Notes: generated by a model from the sequence alone, not told the origin. A stretch of DNA of 16,866 nt from Acidovorax delafieldii (GCA_002377855.1 DFQQ01000032.1:1-16866), one strand, 5' to 3'; shown: positions 7,155 to 14,964, numbered from the stretch's first letter. Numbers and translations are program-made.

Positions 7155-9044
7155 TTGTCCACCCGCGTTTCTTTAGCACCGTCCCCCGCCCACACCGTCC
7201 TGCACGACGTCTTCGGCTACGAGCAGTTTCGCGGCCCCCAGCAAGCCATCGTCGAGCATGTGATTGGCGGAAGCGACGCGCTGGTGCTGATGCCCACCGG
7301 CGGCGGCAAAAGCCTGTGCTACCAGGTACCGGCCATCGTGCGCCAGCAGCAGGGGCGCGGCGTGACCATCGTGGTGTCACCGCTGATTGCACTGATGCAC
7401 GACCAAGTCGGCGCGCTGCACGAGGCAGGGGTGAGTGCGGCGTTTCTCAATTCCACGCTGAGCTACGACGAAACGCAGGACATTGAACTGCGTCTGCAGA
7501 CGGGCGACATCACGCTGCTGTATGCCGCGCCCGAGCGCCTCAATACGCCGCGCTTTTTGGGGCTGCTCGACAGCCTCTACCAAGGCGGGCACTTATCGCT
7601 GTTTGCGATTGACGAAGCCCATTGCGTGAGCCAGTGGGGGCACGACTTCCGCCCCGAGTACCGGGCGCTTTCGCTGCTGCACGAGCGCTACCCGCAGGTG
7701 CCGCGCATTGCGCTGACGGCAACGGCCGATGCGCTCACGCGCGAAGACATCATTGAGCGGCTGCAGCTGCAGGATGCGCGCCTGTTCATCAGCAGCTTTG
7801 ACCGGCCCAACATCCGCTATCGCATAGAAGAGAAAAAAGACGCCACCACGCAGCTGCTGCGCTTCATCGAACGCGAACACGCGGGCGAGGCGGGTGTGGT
7901 GTATTGCCAGTCGCGCAAGCGCGTGGAAGAACTGGCCGCCACACTGCAGGATGCAGGCATCACTGCCCTGCCCTACCACGCAGGGCTGGACACCAAAGTG
8001 CGCCAGAAGAACCAGGACCGCTTCCTGCGCGAGGAAGGCATCGTGATGGTGGCCACCATTGCGTTCGGCATGGGCATCGACAAGCCCGACGTGCGCTTTG
8101 TGGCGCATGTGGACATGCCCAAGAACATCGAGGGCTACTACCAGGAAACCGGCCGCGCGGGCCGTGACGGGCTGAACGCCGACGCCTGGATGGCCTACGG
8201 CCTGAACGATGTAGTCAACCAACGGCGCATGATCGACGAGAGCCCGGCGGGCGAGGAGTTCAAGCAGGCGCTGCGCGGCAAACTCGACGCGCTGCTGGCC
8301 TTGGCCGAGGCCACCGACTGCCGTCGCGTGCGGCTGCTGGCCTACTTTGGAGAGCAGTCCACACCCTGCGGCAATTGCGACAACTGCCTGAACCCGCCCG
8401 CGGTGTGGGACGGCACAGACGCCGCGCGCAAGCTGCTGTCCACCATCTACCGTGTGCAGCAGGCCAGCGGCCTGACGTTTGGCACAGGCCACATCATGGA
8501 CATCGTGCGCGGCAAGGACACCGAAAAGGTCCAGCAGTTCGGTCACGACAAACTCTCGACCTTTGGTGTGGGCAAGGATTATTCAGAGGCACAGCTGCGC
8601 GGCGTGCTGCGCCAGTTGCTGGCCACAGGCGCCGTGGGCCTGCACAAGGTGATGCTGGAGAGCGGCCACAGCTTTGACACGCTGAGCCTCACCGAAGGCT
8701 CCCGCCCCGTGCTCAAGGGCGAGGTGCCGGTGCAACTGCGTGAGTCGGTGTCGTCAGCGCCGCCCAAGCGCACGCGCAAAGGCAGCGCCCCGCCAGCAGC
8801 CGCCGCCAACCTGGGGCCAGATGCACAGGTCCGCTTCATCAACCTCAAGGCCTGGCGCGCCGAGGTGGCCCGCGAGCACAACCTGCCCGCCTACGTCATC
8901 TTCCACGACGCCACGCTGGCGGCGATTGCCGAGCGCAACCCCGCTTCGCCGGACGAACTGCAGGGCATCAGCGGCATGGGCGCGAAGAAGCTGGAGGCGT
9001 ACGGGACTGAAGTGCTGCGGGTGTGCGCAGCGGCGAATCCCTAA
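7155..9044 (+). CDS. recQ: ATP-dependent DNA helicase RecQ
   Basis: The 629-aa product has the full RecQ layout. Walker A MPTGGGKS lies at about 46-53, DEAH at 153-156, motif III ALTATAD at 186-192 and motif VI QETGRAGRDG at 330-339. The RecQ zinc-site cysteines are at 389, 405, 408 and 411 (CGNCDNC), followed by a winged helix (about 420-525) and a C-terminal HRDC domain (about 555-625). It unwinds DNA 3' to 5' in recombination and fork repair. Pro/Ala-rich residues 530-555 link the winged helix to HRDC. The start is TTG at 7155, preceded by CAGAG; no in-frame ATG lies between it and the conserved region VLHDVFGYEQFRGPQQ, so a rare start codon is likely. It stands alone and is convergent with icd. 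Confidence 0.95.
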   Translation: MSTRVSLAPSPAHTVLHDVFGYEQFRGPQQAIVEHVIGGSDALVLMPTGGGKSLCYQVPAIVRQQQGRGVTIVVSPLIALMHDQVGALHEAGVSAAFLNSTLSYDETQDIELRLQTGDITLLYAAPERLNTPRFLGLLDSLYQGGHLSLFAIDEAHCVSQWGHDFRPEYRALSLLHERYPQVPRIALTATADALTREDIIERLQLQDARLFISSFDRPNIRYRIEEKKDATTQLLRFIEREHAGEAGVVYCQSRKRVEELAATLQDAGITALPYHAGLDTKVRQKNQDRFLREEGIVMVATIAFGMGIDKPDVRFVAHVDMPKNIEGYYQETGRAGRDGLNADAWMAYGLNDVVNQRRMIDESPAGEEFKQALRGKLDALLALAEATDCRRVRLLAYFGEQSTPCGNCDNCLNPPAVWDGTDAARKLLSTIYRVQQASGLTFGTGHIMDIVRGKDTEKVQQFGHDKLSTFGVGKDYSEAQLRGVLRQLLATGAVGLHKVMLESGHSFDTLSLTEGSRPVLKGEVPVQLRESVSSAPPKRTRKGSAPPAAAANLGPDAQVRFINLKAWRAEVAREHNLPAYVIFHDATLAAIAERNPASPDELQGISGMGAKKLEAYGTEVLRVCAAANP

Positions 9045-9060
9045 AACCGCACCCACCATG

Positions 9061-9088
9061 AAAAAGAGGCGCTGCAAGCAGCGCCTCT
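9061..9088 (-). terminator. Intrinsic terminator of icd, possibly bidirectional
   Basis: AGAGGCGCTG (9065-9074) pairs perfectly with CAGCGCCTCT (9079-9088) around CAAG. On the minus strand the stem is followed by TTTT, as expected for icd transcripts ending here, 57 bases past the icd stop. It also lies just after the recQ stop and may halt recQ transcripts, although no T-run follows on that strand. Confidence 0.85.
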
Positions 9089-9144
9089 CAGGCTGAAAAC
9101 TCGACCTTGAGGGCCCACAGACCCTCAAAGCGCAAAGCTTCTCG

Positions 9145-11382
9145 TCAGGCCAGCACGCTCTTCAGGGCGTTGTTGAACGTCTGGCTGGGACGCATCACGG
9201 CGTCGAGCTTGCTCACATCGGGCATGTAGTAGCCGCCGATGTCAACGGGCTTGCCTTGCACGGCGTTCAGCTCTTCCACGATCTTCTGCTCATCGGCAGC
9301 CAACTGCTTGGCCAGGGGTGCGAACTTGGCGGCCAGTTCGGCGTCTTCGGTCTGTGCAGCCAGTTCCTGTGCCCAGTACAGGGCCAAGTAGAACTGGCTG
9401 CCGCGGTTGTCCAGCTGGCCGGTCTTGGGCGATGGGTTCTTGTTGTTGTCCAGCAGCTTGCCCGTGGCGGCGTCCAGCGTCTTGGACAGCACTTTGGCCT
9501 TGCCGTTGCCGGTCTTCAGGCCCAGGTCTTCCAGCGACACGGCCAGGGCCAGGAACTCACCCAGGCTGTCCCAGCGCAGGTGGTTTTCTTCCACCAGTTG
9601 CTGCACGTGCTTCGGAGCCGAGCCGCCAGCACCGGTTTCGTACATGCCGCCGCCAGCCATCAGAGGCACGATGGACAGCATCTTGGCCGAGGTGCCCAGT
9701 TCCATGATGGGGAACAGGTCGGTGAGGTAGTCGCGCAGGATGTTGCCGGTGGCGCTGATGGTGTCCAGGCCGCGGATCACGCGCTCGAGCGTGTAGCGCA
9801 TGGCACGCACCTGGCTCATGATCTGGATATCCAGGCCCACGGTGTTGTGCTCGTGCAGGTACATCTTCACCTTGGTGATGAGTTCCTTTTCGTGCGGGCG
9901 GTACGAGTCGAGCCAGAACACCACGGGCATGCCGGAGTTGCGGGCGCGGTTCACGGCCAGCTTCACCCAGTCGCGGATCGCGGCGTCCTTGACCTGGCAC
10001 ATGCGCCAGATGTCGCCGGCTTCCACGTTCTGGCTCAGCAGCACTTCGCCCGTGGCCAGGTCGGTGATGTTGGCCACGCCGTCTTCAGCGATCTCAAACG
10101 TCTTGTCGTGGCTGCCGTATTCCTCGGCCTGTTGCGCCATCAGACCCACGTTGGGCACCGTGCCCATGGTCTTGGGGTCGAACGCGCCGTGCCATTTGCA
10201 GAAGTTGATGATCTCTTGGTAGATGCGGGCGAAGGTCGACTCGGGCATCACGGCCTTCACGTCCTTGAGGCGGCCGTTGGCGTCCCACATCTTGCCGCCG
10301 TTCCTGATCATCGCGGGCATGGAGGCGTCCACGATGATGTCGTTGGGCGAGTGGAAGTTGGTGATGCCCTTGGCCGAATCGACCATGGCCAGCTCGGGGC
10401 GGTTTTCGTGGCAGGCGTGCAGGTCGCGCTTGATCTCGTCGCGCTGGCTTTGGGGCAGGGTTTCGATCTTGCTGTACAGGTCGACCATGCCGTTGTTCAC
10501 GTTCACGCCCAGCTCTTCAAAGGTCTTGGCGTGCTTGGCGAACGCGTCCTTGTAGAAGATCTTCACGCAGTGGCCGAACACGATGGGGTGGGACACCTTC
10601 ATCATGGTGGCCTTCACGTGCAGCGAGAACATCACGCCGGTCTTGCGCGCGTCCTCGATTTCCTTTTCGTAGAAGGCCAGCAGGGCCTTCTTGCTCATGA
10701 ACATGCTGTCGATCACTTCGCGGTCGAGCAGGCTGACCTTGGGCTTCAAGATGAGGGTCTTGCCGCTCTTGGTGATCAGCTCCATCTTCACGTCGCGGGC
10801 GCGGTCCAGCGTCATGGACTTTTCGCCGTGGTAGAAGTCGCCAGCGTGCATGTGCGAGACGTGCGAGCGCGATGCCTGGCTCCACTCGGCCATGCTGTGC
10901 GGGTTCTTGCGCGCGTATTCCTTCACGGCCTTGGGCGCACGGCGGTCGGAGTTGCCTTCACGCAGCACGGGGTTCACGGCCGAGCCGATGCACTTGCCGT
11001 AGCGGGCCTTGATTTCCTTCTCTTTGTCGTCCTTGGGCTGGTCCGGGTAGTCGGGCAACGCGTAGCCCTTGGCCTGCAGTTCGGCGATGGCTGCCTTGAG
11101 CTGCGAGACGGACGCGCTGATGTTGGGCAGCTTGATGATGTTGGCGTCAGCCTGCAGCGTTTTTTTGCCCAGCTCGGCCAGCGTGTTGGGCACGCGCTGC
11201 TCTTCCTTCAGATACTCTGGAAACTCCCCCAGCACCCGTGCTGCCACCGAGATATCGCTCTCGGCCACGTTGATGCCCGCCGGCGCCGCGAAGCTGCGGA
11301 TGATGGGCAGGAAAGACGCAGTGGCCAGGCGTGGCGCTTCGTCTGTCAGGGTGTAGATGATGGAGGGTTGCTGGGTACTCAT
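9145..11382 (-). CDS. icd: Isocitrate dehydrogenase, NADP-dependent, monomeric type
   Basis: The 745-aa product has the length and sequence of the monomeric IDH family (about 740 aa, as in Azotobacter vinelandii), which converts isocitrate and NADP to 2-oxoglutarate, CO2 and NADPH in the TCA cycle. The substrate-binding segment GSAVNPVLREGNSDRRAP places Ser134, Asn137, Arg141 and Arg147 at the positions expected for isocitrate contacts (A. vinelandii numbering plus 2). The conserved blocks SHMHAGDFYHGEKSM, LHVKATMMKVSHPIVFGH and GTSAKMLSIVPLMAGGGMYETGAGGSAPKH are present. I chose the ATG at 11382-11380, preceded by GAGA at six bases; a TTG four codons upstream is the alternative. It is a single-gene unit with its own terminator and an upstream inverted repeat at 11508-11524. 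Confidence 0.97.
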   Translation of the reverse strand: MSTQQPSIIYTLTDEAPRLATASFLPIIRSFAAPAGINVAESDISVAARVLGEFPEYLKEEQRVPNTLAELGKKTLQADANIIKLPNISASVSQLKAAIAELQAKGYALPDYPDQPKDDKEKEIKARYGKCIGSAVNPVLREGNSDRRAPKAVKEYARKNPHSMAEWSQASRSHVSHMHAGDFYHGEKSMTLDRARDVKMELITKSGKTLILKPKVSLLDREVIDSMFMSKKALLAFYEKEIEDARKTGVMFSLHVKATMMKVSHPIVFGHCVKIFYKDAFAKHAKTFEELGVNVNNGMVDLYSKIETLPQSQRDEIKRDLHACHENRPELAMVDSAKGITNFHSPNDIIVDASMPAMIRNGGKMWDANGRLKDVKAVMPESTFARIYQEIINFCKWHGAFDPKTMGTVPNVGLMAQQAEEYGSHDKTFEIAEDGVANITDLATGEVLLSQNVEAGDIWRMCQVKDAAIRDWVKLAVNRARNSGMPVVFWLDSYRPHEKELITKVKMYLHEHNTVGLDIQIMSQVRAMRYTLERVIRGLDTISATGNILRDYLTDLFPIMELGTSAKMLSIVPLMAGGGMYETGAGGSAPKHVQQLVEENHLRWDSLGEFLALAVSLEDLGLKTGNGKAKVLSKTLDAATGKLLDNNKNPSPKTGQLDNRGSQFYLALYWAQELAAQTEDAELAAKFAPLAKQLAADEQKIVEELNAVQGKPVDIGGYYMPDVSKLDAVMRPSQTFNNALKSVLA

Positions 11383-11507
11383 GACTTGTCTCAAGGAACA
11401 GGAGTGGGAAAGCCACCGGCCCGGAATACAGACCAGCGACAGCGATCAAATTCAAATGGTCTCCAATTCTGCTTGCGCCGGGCTGTCGAATCCGCCGTTT
11501 TTCGCAA

Positions 11508-11524
11508 TGCATTCCCATAATGCA
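11508..11524. promoter_or_regulatory. Operator-like inverted repeat TGCATT-N5-AATGCA upstream of icd
   Basis: A perfect 6-bp inverted repeat with a 5-base spacer sits in an A+T-rich patch 126 bases upstream of the icd start and 30 bases past the nrdG stop. On the minus strand it reads TGCATTATGGGAATGCA, flanked by TTTTT and GAAAAA. A possible -10 (CATTAT) overlaps it, which would suit a repressor site, but the -35 is poor. No regulator gene lies beside it. Confidence 0.4.
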
Positions 11525-11553
11525 AAAAATCAACGCTCTGAAGCAAGTTTTTT

Positions 11554-12264
11554 TTATCCGAAGCTCGATTTCTGAGCGCCACGCACTTCAAACCGCGGAA
11601 TCCGTTCGCCCACCGGGGCGGCAATGGCGGGCGCAGTATCGCCGGGTGCTGCGGGGCCCTCTGTGCAGACCTGCACAGCCCAGTGGCGCACGCCCAGCCC
11701 GGCCAAGTGGTCGCCCAAGGCCTGCAGTTCTTCGGCGCTGTACAGCCCCGCGTGCCAGGTGGTGCGGCACTCGAACGCGACGGAACTGGCTTGCAGCAGC
11801 GCCAGCGACTGGAACGCGCGCGCACCGCTGCCCGGCACGCCGGTGATGTCGGCATAGCAGTGCTGTGGGCCCTTGATGTCGAGCCCCACCCAGTCCAGCA
11901 GGGGCAGCACGGCAGCCAGGCGCTCGGGGTACATGCCGCCGGTGTGCAGCGCCGTGGCAAAACCCAGGGCGCGCACTTCCTCCAAGGCTTGGGGCAGGCC
12001 TGCTTGGAGCGTGGGCTCGCCGCCCGAGAACACCACGCCATCAATCAGGCCCCTGCGCTTGTGCAAAAACGCCATGACTTGCGGCCAGTCCATTCCCGCA
12101 GGCACGGAGGCGTCCAAAAGCTCGGGGTTGTGGCAATAACTGCATCGCCAGGGGCAGCCTTGGCAATACAGCACGGCAGACAGGCGGCCCGGAAAGTCGA
12201 TGGTGGTGAGCGGCGTGATGCCGCCCACGCGCAGCGGAGCGGCATGGAATGAGGCAGGTTTCAC
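11554..12264 (-). CDS. nrdG: Anaerobic ribonucleoside-triphosphate reductase activating protein NrdG (radical SAM)
   Basis: The 236-aa product contains the radical-SAM motif Cys-x3-Cys-x2-Cys at residues 37, 41 and 44 (GCPWRCSYCHNPE), then FSGGEPTLQ, the SAM-binding GGE motif. The N-terminal LRVGGITPLTTIDFPGRLS is typical of this NrdG subtype. The enzyme uses a [4Fe-4S] cluster and SAM to create the glycyl radical on the class III ribonucleotide reductase. I chose the GTG at 12264-12262, preceded by AGGA at nine bases. The frame stays open upstream to about 12486, but that extension is Arg- and Ser-rich and overlaps the preceding gene, so it is unlikely to be translated. It is the last gene of the nrd group and co-directional with it, 169 bases after the glycyl-radical ORF. 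The C-terminal 20 residues are not recognisable. Confidence 0.9.
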   Translation of the reverse strand: MKPASFHAAPLRVGGITPLTTIDFPGRLSAVLYCQGCPWRCSYCHNPELLDASVPAGMDWPQVMAFLHKRRGLIDGVVFSGGEPTLQAGLPQALEEVRALGFATALHTGGMYPERLAAVLPLLDWVGLDIKGPQHCYADITGVPGSGARAFQSLALLQASSVAFECRTTWHAGLYSAEELQALGDHLAGLGVRHWAVQVCTEGPAAPGDTAPAIAAPVGERIPRFEVRGAQKSSFG

Positions 12265-12433
12265 AGAAGGGTGTCCTGACACGATGGCTTGAAACCAGCA
12301 TATCCCGCGGCGGCGATGCCGCGCAAGCAGGGATGCCATAGGCGCCGACCTGCAGCGCAGGCGGCCAGCCTCGCACCCATCGCGCAGCGATTGCGGAGAC
12401 GGGCGAAGGCGCGCAGCGCTGCAGGAGCTTGGC

Positions 12434-12616
12434 TCATTTTTCGTTGAAGAACTGCCGCTCGTGGTGCTCGCCCTGCTTGCCCACATTGAAGCTCGCTACG
12501 GGGCGGTGGTAGCCCATCACGCGGGTCCATACCTCGCAGGGCTGGCGTTCAGCGTCAGTCAGTTGCACGGTGGCGTTGGCTACTGCGGTGTGTTCGGTGG
12601 ATGAGAAATGGGTCAT
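12434..12616 (-). CDS. Detached glycyl-radical domain of anaerobic ribonucleotide reductase (60 aa)
   Basis: A 60-residue protein from ATG at 12616 to TGA at 12434. Residues 31-49 read TRVMGYHRPVASFNVGKQG. E. coli NrdD ends with RRVCGYL ... FNAGKQEE, where the Gly of RVCGY carries the radical. The corresponding residue here is Gly35, and FNVGKQ aligns with FNAGKQ. The neighbouring large nrdD gene lacks this segment. A GGAG site nine bases before the ATG supports independent translation. The ORF is in a different frame from nrdD and separated from it by 218 bases that include repeat copy D. The protein would be the radical-bearing partner that inserts into the NrdD barrel and is activated by NrdG, encoded next downstream. 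A spare part in the manner of GrcA/YfiD is the alternative, but the large subunit's missing tail argues against that. Confidence 0.85.
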   Translation of the reverse strand: MTHFSSTEHTAVANATVQLTDAERQPCEVWTRVMGYHRPVASFNVGKQGEHHERQFFNEK

Positions 12617-12740
12617 GGAATGGATCTCCAGAAAAACGGGGAAAAAACGGGCGCCGCTTATGCCCAGGGGCGGCGGGCGGCAACCCCGGCGATACCGGCC
12701 CCAAGGCCGATGAGTGCGCGCAGCATGCACAAACAATATT

Positions 12741-12795
12741 GCTATTATTTTTATAGCTACTCGCGCTTTCGTATAAAGCGCCAGAGGCACTTTTT
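12741..12795 (+). repeat. Dispersed hairpin repeat, copy D, between nrdD and its glycyl-radical ORF
   Basis: GCTAT/ATAGC (12741-12745 with 12753-12757) and a perfect GCGCTTT/AAAGCGC stem (12763-12769 with 12775-12781, loop CGTAT) are followed by CAGAGGCACTTTTT. It matches copies A to C. It lies inside the presumed nrd operon, between the stop of the large nrdD gene and the 60-aa ORF, so its RNA hairpins could affect how much of the second message is made or kept. Confidence 0.75.
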
Positions 12796-12834
12796 ATTCA
12801 AATCCAGGTTGTACGCAGGATTTCAGCCTTGGCT

Positions 12835-14853
12835 TCATGCCGCCAAGGCCGCTCGCTTGGCAGCCAGCCGCTCTTCGTCGCAGCGCGGGCAGAACGGATG
12901 CTCGCCTGCCAGGTAGCCGTGCGTGGGGCAAATCGAGAACGTGGGCGTGACGGTGATGTAGGGCAAACGGAAGTTCGTCAGCGCGCGCCGCACCAGCTCG
13001 CGGCAGGCCGCGCCGCTGGAGACGCGCTCGCCCATATACAGGTGCAGCACGGTGCCGCCGGTGTACTTGGACTGGAGTTGCTCCTGGCGCATCAGCGCTT
13101 CGAACGGGTCATCGGTAAAGCCCACGGGCAGCTGGGAGGAGTTGGTGTAGTAAGGCTGCTCGGCGGTGCCCGCCTGCAAAATGGCGGGCCAGCGCTTCTT
13201 GTCTTCCTTGGCGAAGCGGTAGGTGGTGCCTTCGGCAGGTGTCGCCTCCAGGTTGTAGAGGTGGCCGGTTTCTTCCTGGAACTGCGTCATCCGTTCGCGC
13301 ACGTGGTCAAGCAAACGCACCGCGAACTGGTGACCCCAGTCGCTGGTGATGTCTTCGCGGCCCTGGGTGAAGTTGCGCACCATTTCGTTGATGCCGTTCA
13401 CGCCCAGCGTGCTGAAGTGGTTGCGCAGCGTGCCGAGATACCGCTTGGTGTAGGGGAACAGGCCCTGGTCCATCAGGCGCTGGATGAGCTTGCGCTTGGT
13501 CTCCAGGCTTTGTTTGCCCAGCTCCATCAGGCGGTCGAGCGCGGCGAGCAGGCCTGCTTCATCGCCTGCATGCAAATACCCGAGGCGTGCGCAGTTGATC
13601 GTGACCACGCCCAGGCTGCCCGTCTGCTCGGCACTGCCGAACAGGCCGTTGCCGCGCTTCAAAAGCTCGCGCAGGTCCAGCTGCAGGCGGCAGCACATGG
13701 AGCGCACCATGTTCGGCTCCAGCTCGGAGTTGATGAAGTTCTGGAAGTACGGCAGGCCGTACTTGGCCGTCATGTCAAACAGCGCAGCGGCGTTCTCGCT
13801 CTCCCACGGAAAATCTTTGGTGATGTTGTACGTGGGGATGGGGAAGGTGAACACGCGGCCCTTGGCGTCGCCCGTGGTCATCACGTCGATATAGGCGCGG
13901 TTGATGAGGTCCATCTCCACCTGCAAGTCGCCGTAGGCAAACGGCATTTCTTCGCCTGCGATCACGGGCACTTGCTCGCGCAGGTCGTCGGGGCAGGTCC
14001 AGTCAAACGTGAGGTTGGTGAAGGGCGTCTGCGTGCCCCAGCGCGAGGGCACGTTGAGGTTGTAGACCAGCTCCTGGATGCACTGGCGCACCTGCGCGTA
14101 GTCCATGCCGTCCTTGCGCACAAAGGGCGCCATGTAGGTGTCGAACGACGAGAACGCCTGCGCGCCCGCCCACTCGTTCTGCAGCGTGCCCAGAAAGTTC
14201 ACGATCTGCCCCACAGCGGAGGACATGTGTTTGGGTGGCCCGGCCTCGACCTTGCCCGGCACGCCGTTCAGCCCCTCGTGCAGCAGCGTGCGCAGCGACC
14301 ACCCCGCGCAGTAGCCGCTGAGCATGTCCAGGTCGTGGATGTGGATGTCGCCATTGCGGTGCGCGTCGCCAATCTCGGGCGTGTAGACGTGCGACAGCCA
14401 GTAGTTCGCCGTGACCTTCCCCGCCACGTTCAGGATCAGCCCGCCCAGCGAGTAGCCCTGGTTGGCGTTGGCGTTCACGCGCCAGTCGGCGCGGGTGAGG
14501 TATTCGTTGATGGAGCTCTCCACATCCACCAGCGTCTGCTTGTCCGCGCGCAGCGTGGCGTGCTGCTCGCGGTAGACGATGTAGGCGCGCGCGGTGGCCA
14601 GGTGGTTGGCGGCAATCAGTGTCTGCTCGGCCACGTCCTGGATTTGCTCGACCGTGGGTGCCTCGCCGTGGAAGCGGTGGATCAGCACCTTGGTGACCTG
14701 CGCGGTGAGCAACGCCGCCTCTTCGCCGCCATATTCCCCTGAAGCCTGTCCCGCACTGGTCAGTGCGGCGCGGATGCGTTCGGCGTCAAAAGGAACGCGC
14801 TGACCGCTGCGCAAAACGACCTCGCGGGGCAAGGTGACAAGGGTGGATGCCAT
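12835..14853 (-). CDS. nrdD: Anaerobic (class III) ribonucleoside-triphosphate reductase NrdD, lacking the glycyl-radical tail
   Basis: The 672-aa product begins with an ATP-cone allosteric domain (about residues 10-105: VVLRSGQRVPFDAERIRAAL ... TLIAANHLATARAYIVYREQ). The ten-stranded barrel follows, with conserved NGDIHIHDLDMLSGYCAGW, FSSFDTYMAPF and RSMCCRLQLD; a cysteine at 387/388 is the likely thiyl residue. The C-terminus has a zinc-type site (Cys642, His645, Cys655, Cys658: CPTHGYLAGEHPFCPRC) and then stops, 14 residues later, with no RVxGY glycyl-radical motif. That motif is in the 60-aa ORF downstream. The enzyme makes dNTPs without oxygen. I chose the ATG at 14853-14851 because the family begins here; the frame extends to 14916 but through the regulatory boxes. 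Upstream lie two NrdR boxes and an FNR-like box. Confidence 0.93.
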   Translation of the reverse strand: MASTLVTLPREVVLRSGQRVPFDAERIRAALTSAGQASGEYGGEEAALLTAQVTKVLIHRFHGEAPTVEQIQDVAEQTLIAANHLATARAYIVYREQHATLRADKQTLVDVESSINEYLTRADWRVNANANQGYSLGGLILNVAGKVTANYWLSHVYTPEIGDAHRNGDIHIHDLDMLSGYCAGWSLRTLLHEGLNGVPGKVEAGPPKHMSSAVGQIVNFLGTLQNEWAGAQAFSSFDTYMAPFVRKDGMDYAQVRQCIQELVYNLNVPSRWGTQTPFTNLTFDWTCPDDLREQVPVIAGEEMPFAYGDLQVEMDLINRAYIDVMTTGDAKGRVFTFPIPTYNITKDFPWESENAAALFDMTAKYGLPYFQNFINSELEPNMVRSMCCRLQLDLRELLKRGNGLFGSAEQTGSLGVVTINCARLGYLHAGDEAGLLAALDRLMELGKQSLETKRKLIQRLMDQGLFPYTKRYLGTLRNHFSTLGVNGINEMVRNFTQGREDITSDWGHQFAVRLLDHVRERMTQFQEETGHLYNLEATPAEGTTYRFAKEDKKRWPAILQAGTAEQPYYTNSSQLPVGFTDDPFEALMRQEQLQSKYTGGTVLHLYMGERVSSGAACRELVRRALTNFRLPYITVTPTFSICPTHGYLAGEHPFCPRCDEERLAAKRAALAA

Positions 14854-14884
14854 GGGTTCGACCAATCTACGAAACGGGGTAAAA

Positions 14885-14900
14885 ACACTACCTATGGTGT
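14885..14900. promoter_or_regulatory. NrdR box 1 (ACACTACCTATGGTGT)
   Basis: Matches the NrdR-box consensus acaCwAtATaTwGtgt in 13 of 16 positions, with intact ACAC/GTGT ends. It lies 32 bases (about three helical turns) from box 2, the arrangement usual for NrdR, the ATP/dATP-sensing repressor of ribonucleotide reductase genes. It would cover the proposed nrdD transcription start. Confidence 0.8.
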
Positions 14901-14902
14901 CC

Positions 14903-14908
14903 ACGATA
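14903..14908 (-). promoter_or_regulatory. Candidate -10 of the nrdD promoter (TATCGT)
   Basis: On the minus strand TATCGT would place the transcript start at about 14896, putting the FNR-like box centre at exactly -41.5, the class II activation geometry. A better consensus match, TATAGT at 14924-14919 inside NrdR box 2, is the alternative and would put the FNR box at about -25, a poor activating position. Confidence 0.4.
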
Positions 14909-14916
14909 CCCACCAA

Positions 14917-14932
14917 ACACTATAGGTAGTTT
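14917..14932. promoter_or_regulatory. NrdR box 2 (ACACTATAGGTAGTTT)
   Basis: Matches the NrdR consensus in 13 of 16 positions. Its reverse complement AAACTACCTATAGTGT is identical to box 1 at 14 of 16 positions, so the two boxes are inverted copies. It overlaps the promoter core region of nrdD, which fits repression. Confidence 0.8.
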
Positions 14933-14944
14933 GATAAAAAACAA
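14931..14944. promoter_or_regulatory. FNR/ANR-like box (TTGATAAAAAACAA)
   Basis: Matches the FNR consensus TTGAT-N4-ATCAA at 9 of 10 defined positions. It lies upstream of an anaerobic enzyme gene, overlaps NrdR box 2 by two bases, and is at -41.5 from the start site proposed at 14896. FNR activation of nrdDG under anaerobiosis is established in E. coli. Confidence 0.65.
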
Positions 14945-14964
14945 ACGTACCGGTAAGCAGGGGT

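Noticed and set aside
7593..8546. Minus-strand ORF (317 codons) inside recQ
   Set aside because: RecQ motifs are unambiguous on the plus strand, and this frame has no recognisable features.
11429..11455. Possible fifth copy of the dispersed repeat (GCGATCAAATTCAAA resembles the end of copy C)
   Set aside because: Only the A+T-rich end matches and the GCGCTT/AAGCGC stem is missing; chance similarity cannot be excluded.
9256..11520. Long plus-strand ORF (754 codons) opposite icd
   Set aside because: Mirror frame of a highly conserved gene; the composition is dominated by His, Val, Gln and Gly, with no domain.
12265..12486. N-terminal extension of NrdG
   Set aside because: The extra residues are Arg/Ser-rich, overlap the 60-aa ORF, and are not part of the family; the GTG at 12264 has a better ribosome site.
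12617..12790. Upstream extension of the 60-aa glycyl-radical ORF
   Set aside because: It would translate the dispersed repeat, looks non-coding, and the internal ATG at 12616 has a clear GGAG site.
12829..14742. Long plus-strand ORF (637 codons) opposite nrdD
   Set aside because: Antisense shadow of nrdD, with the same biased composition.
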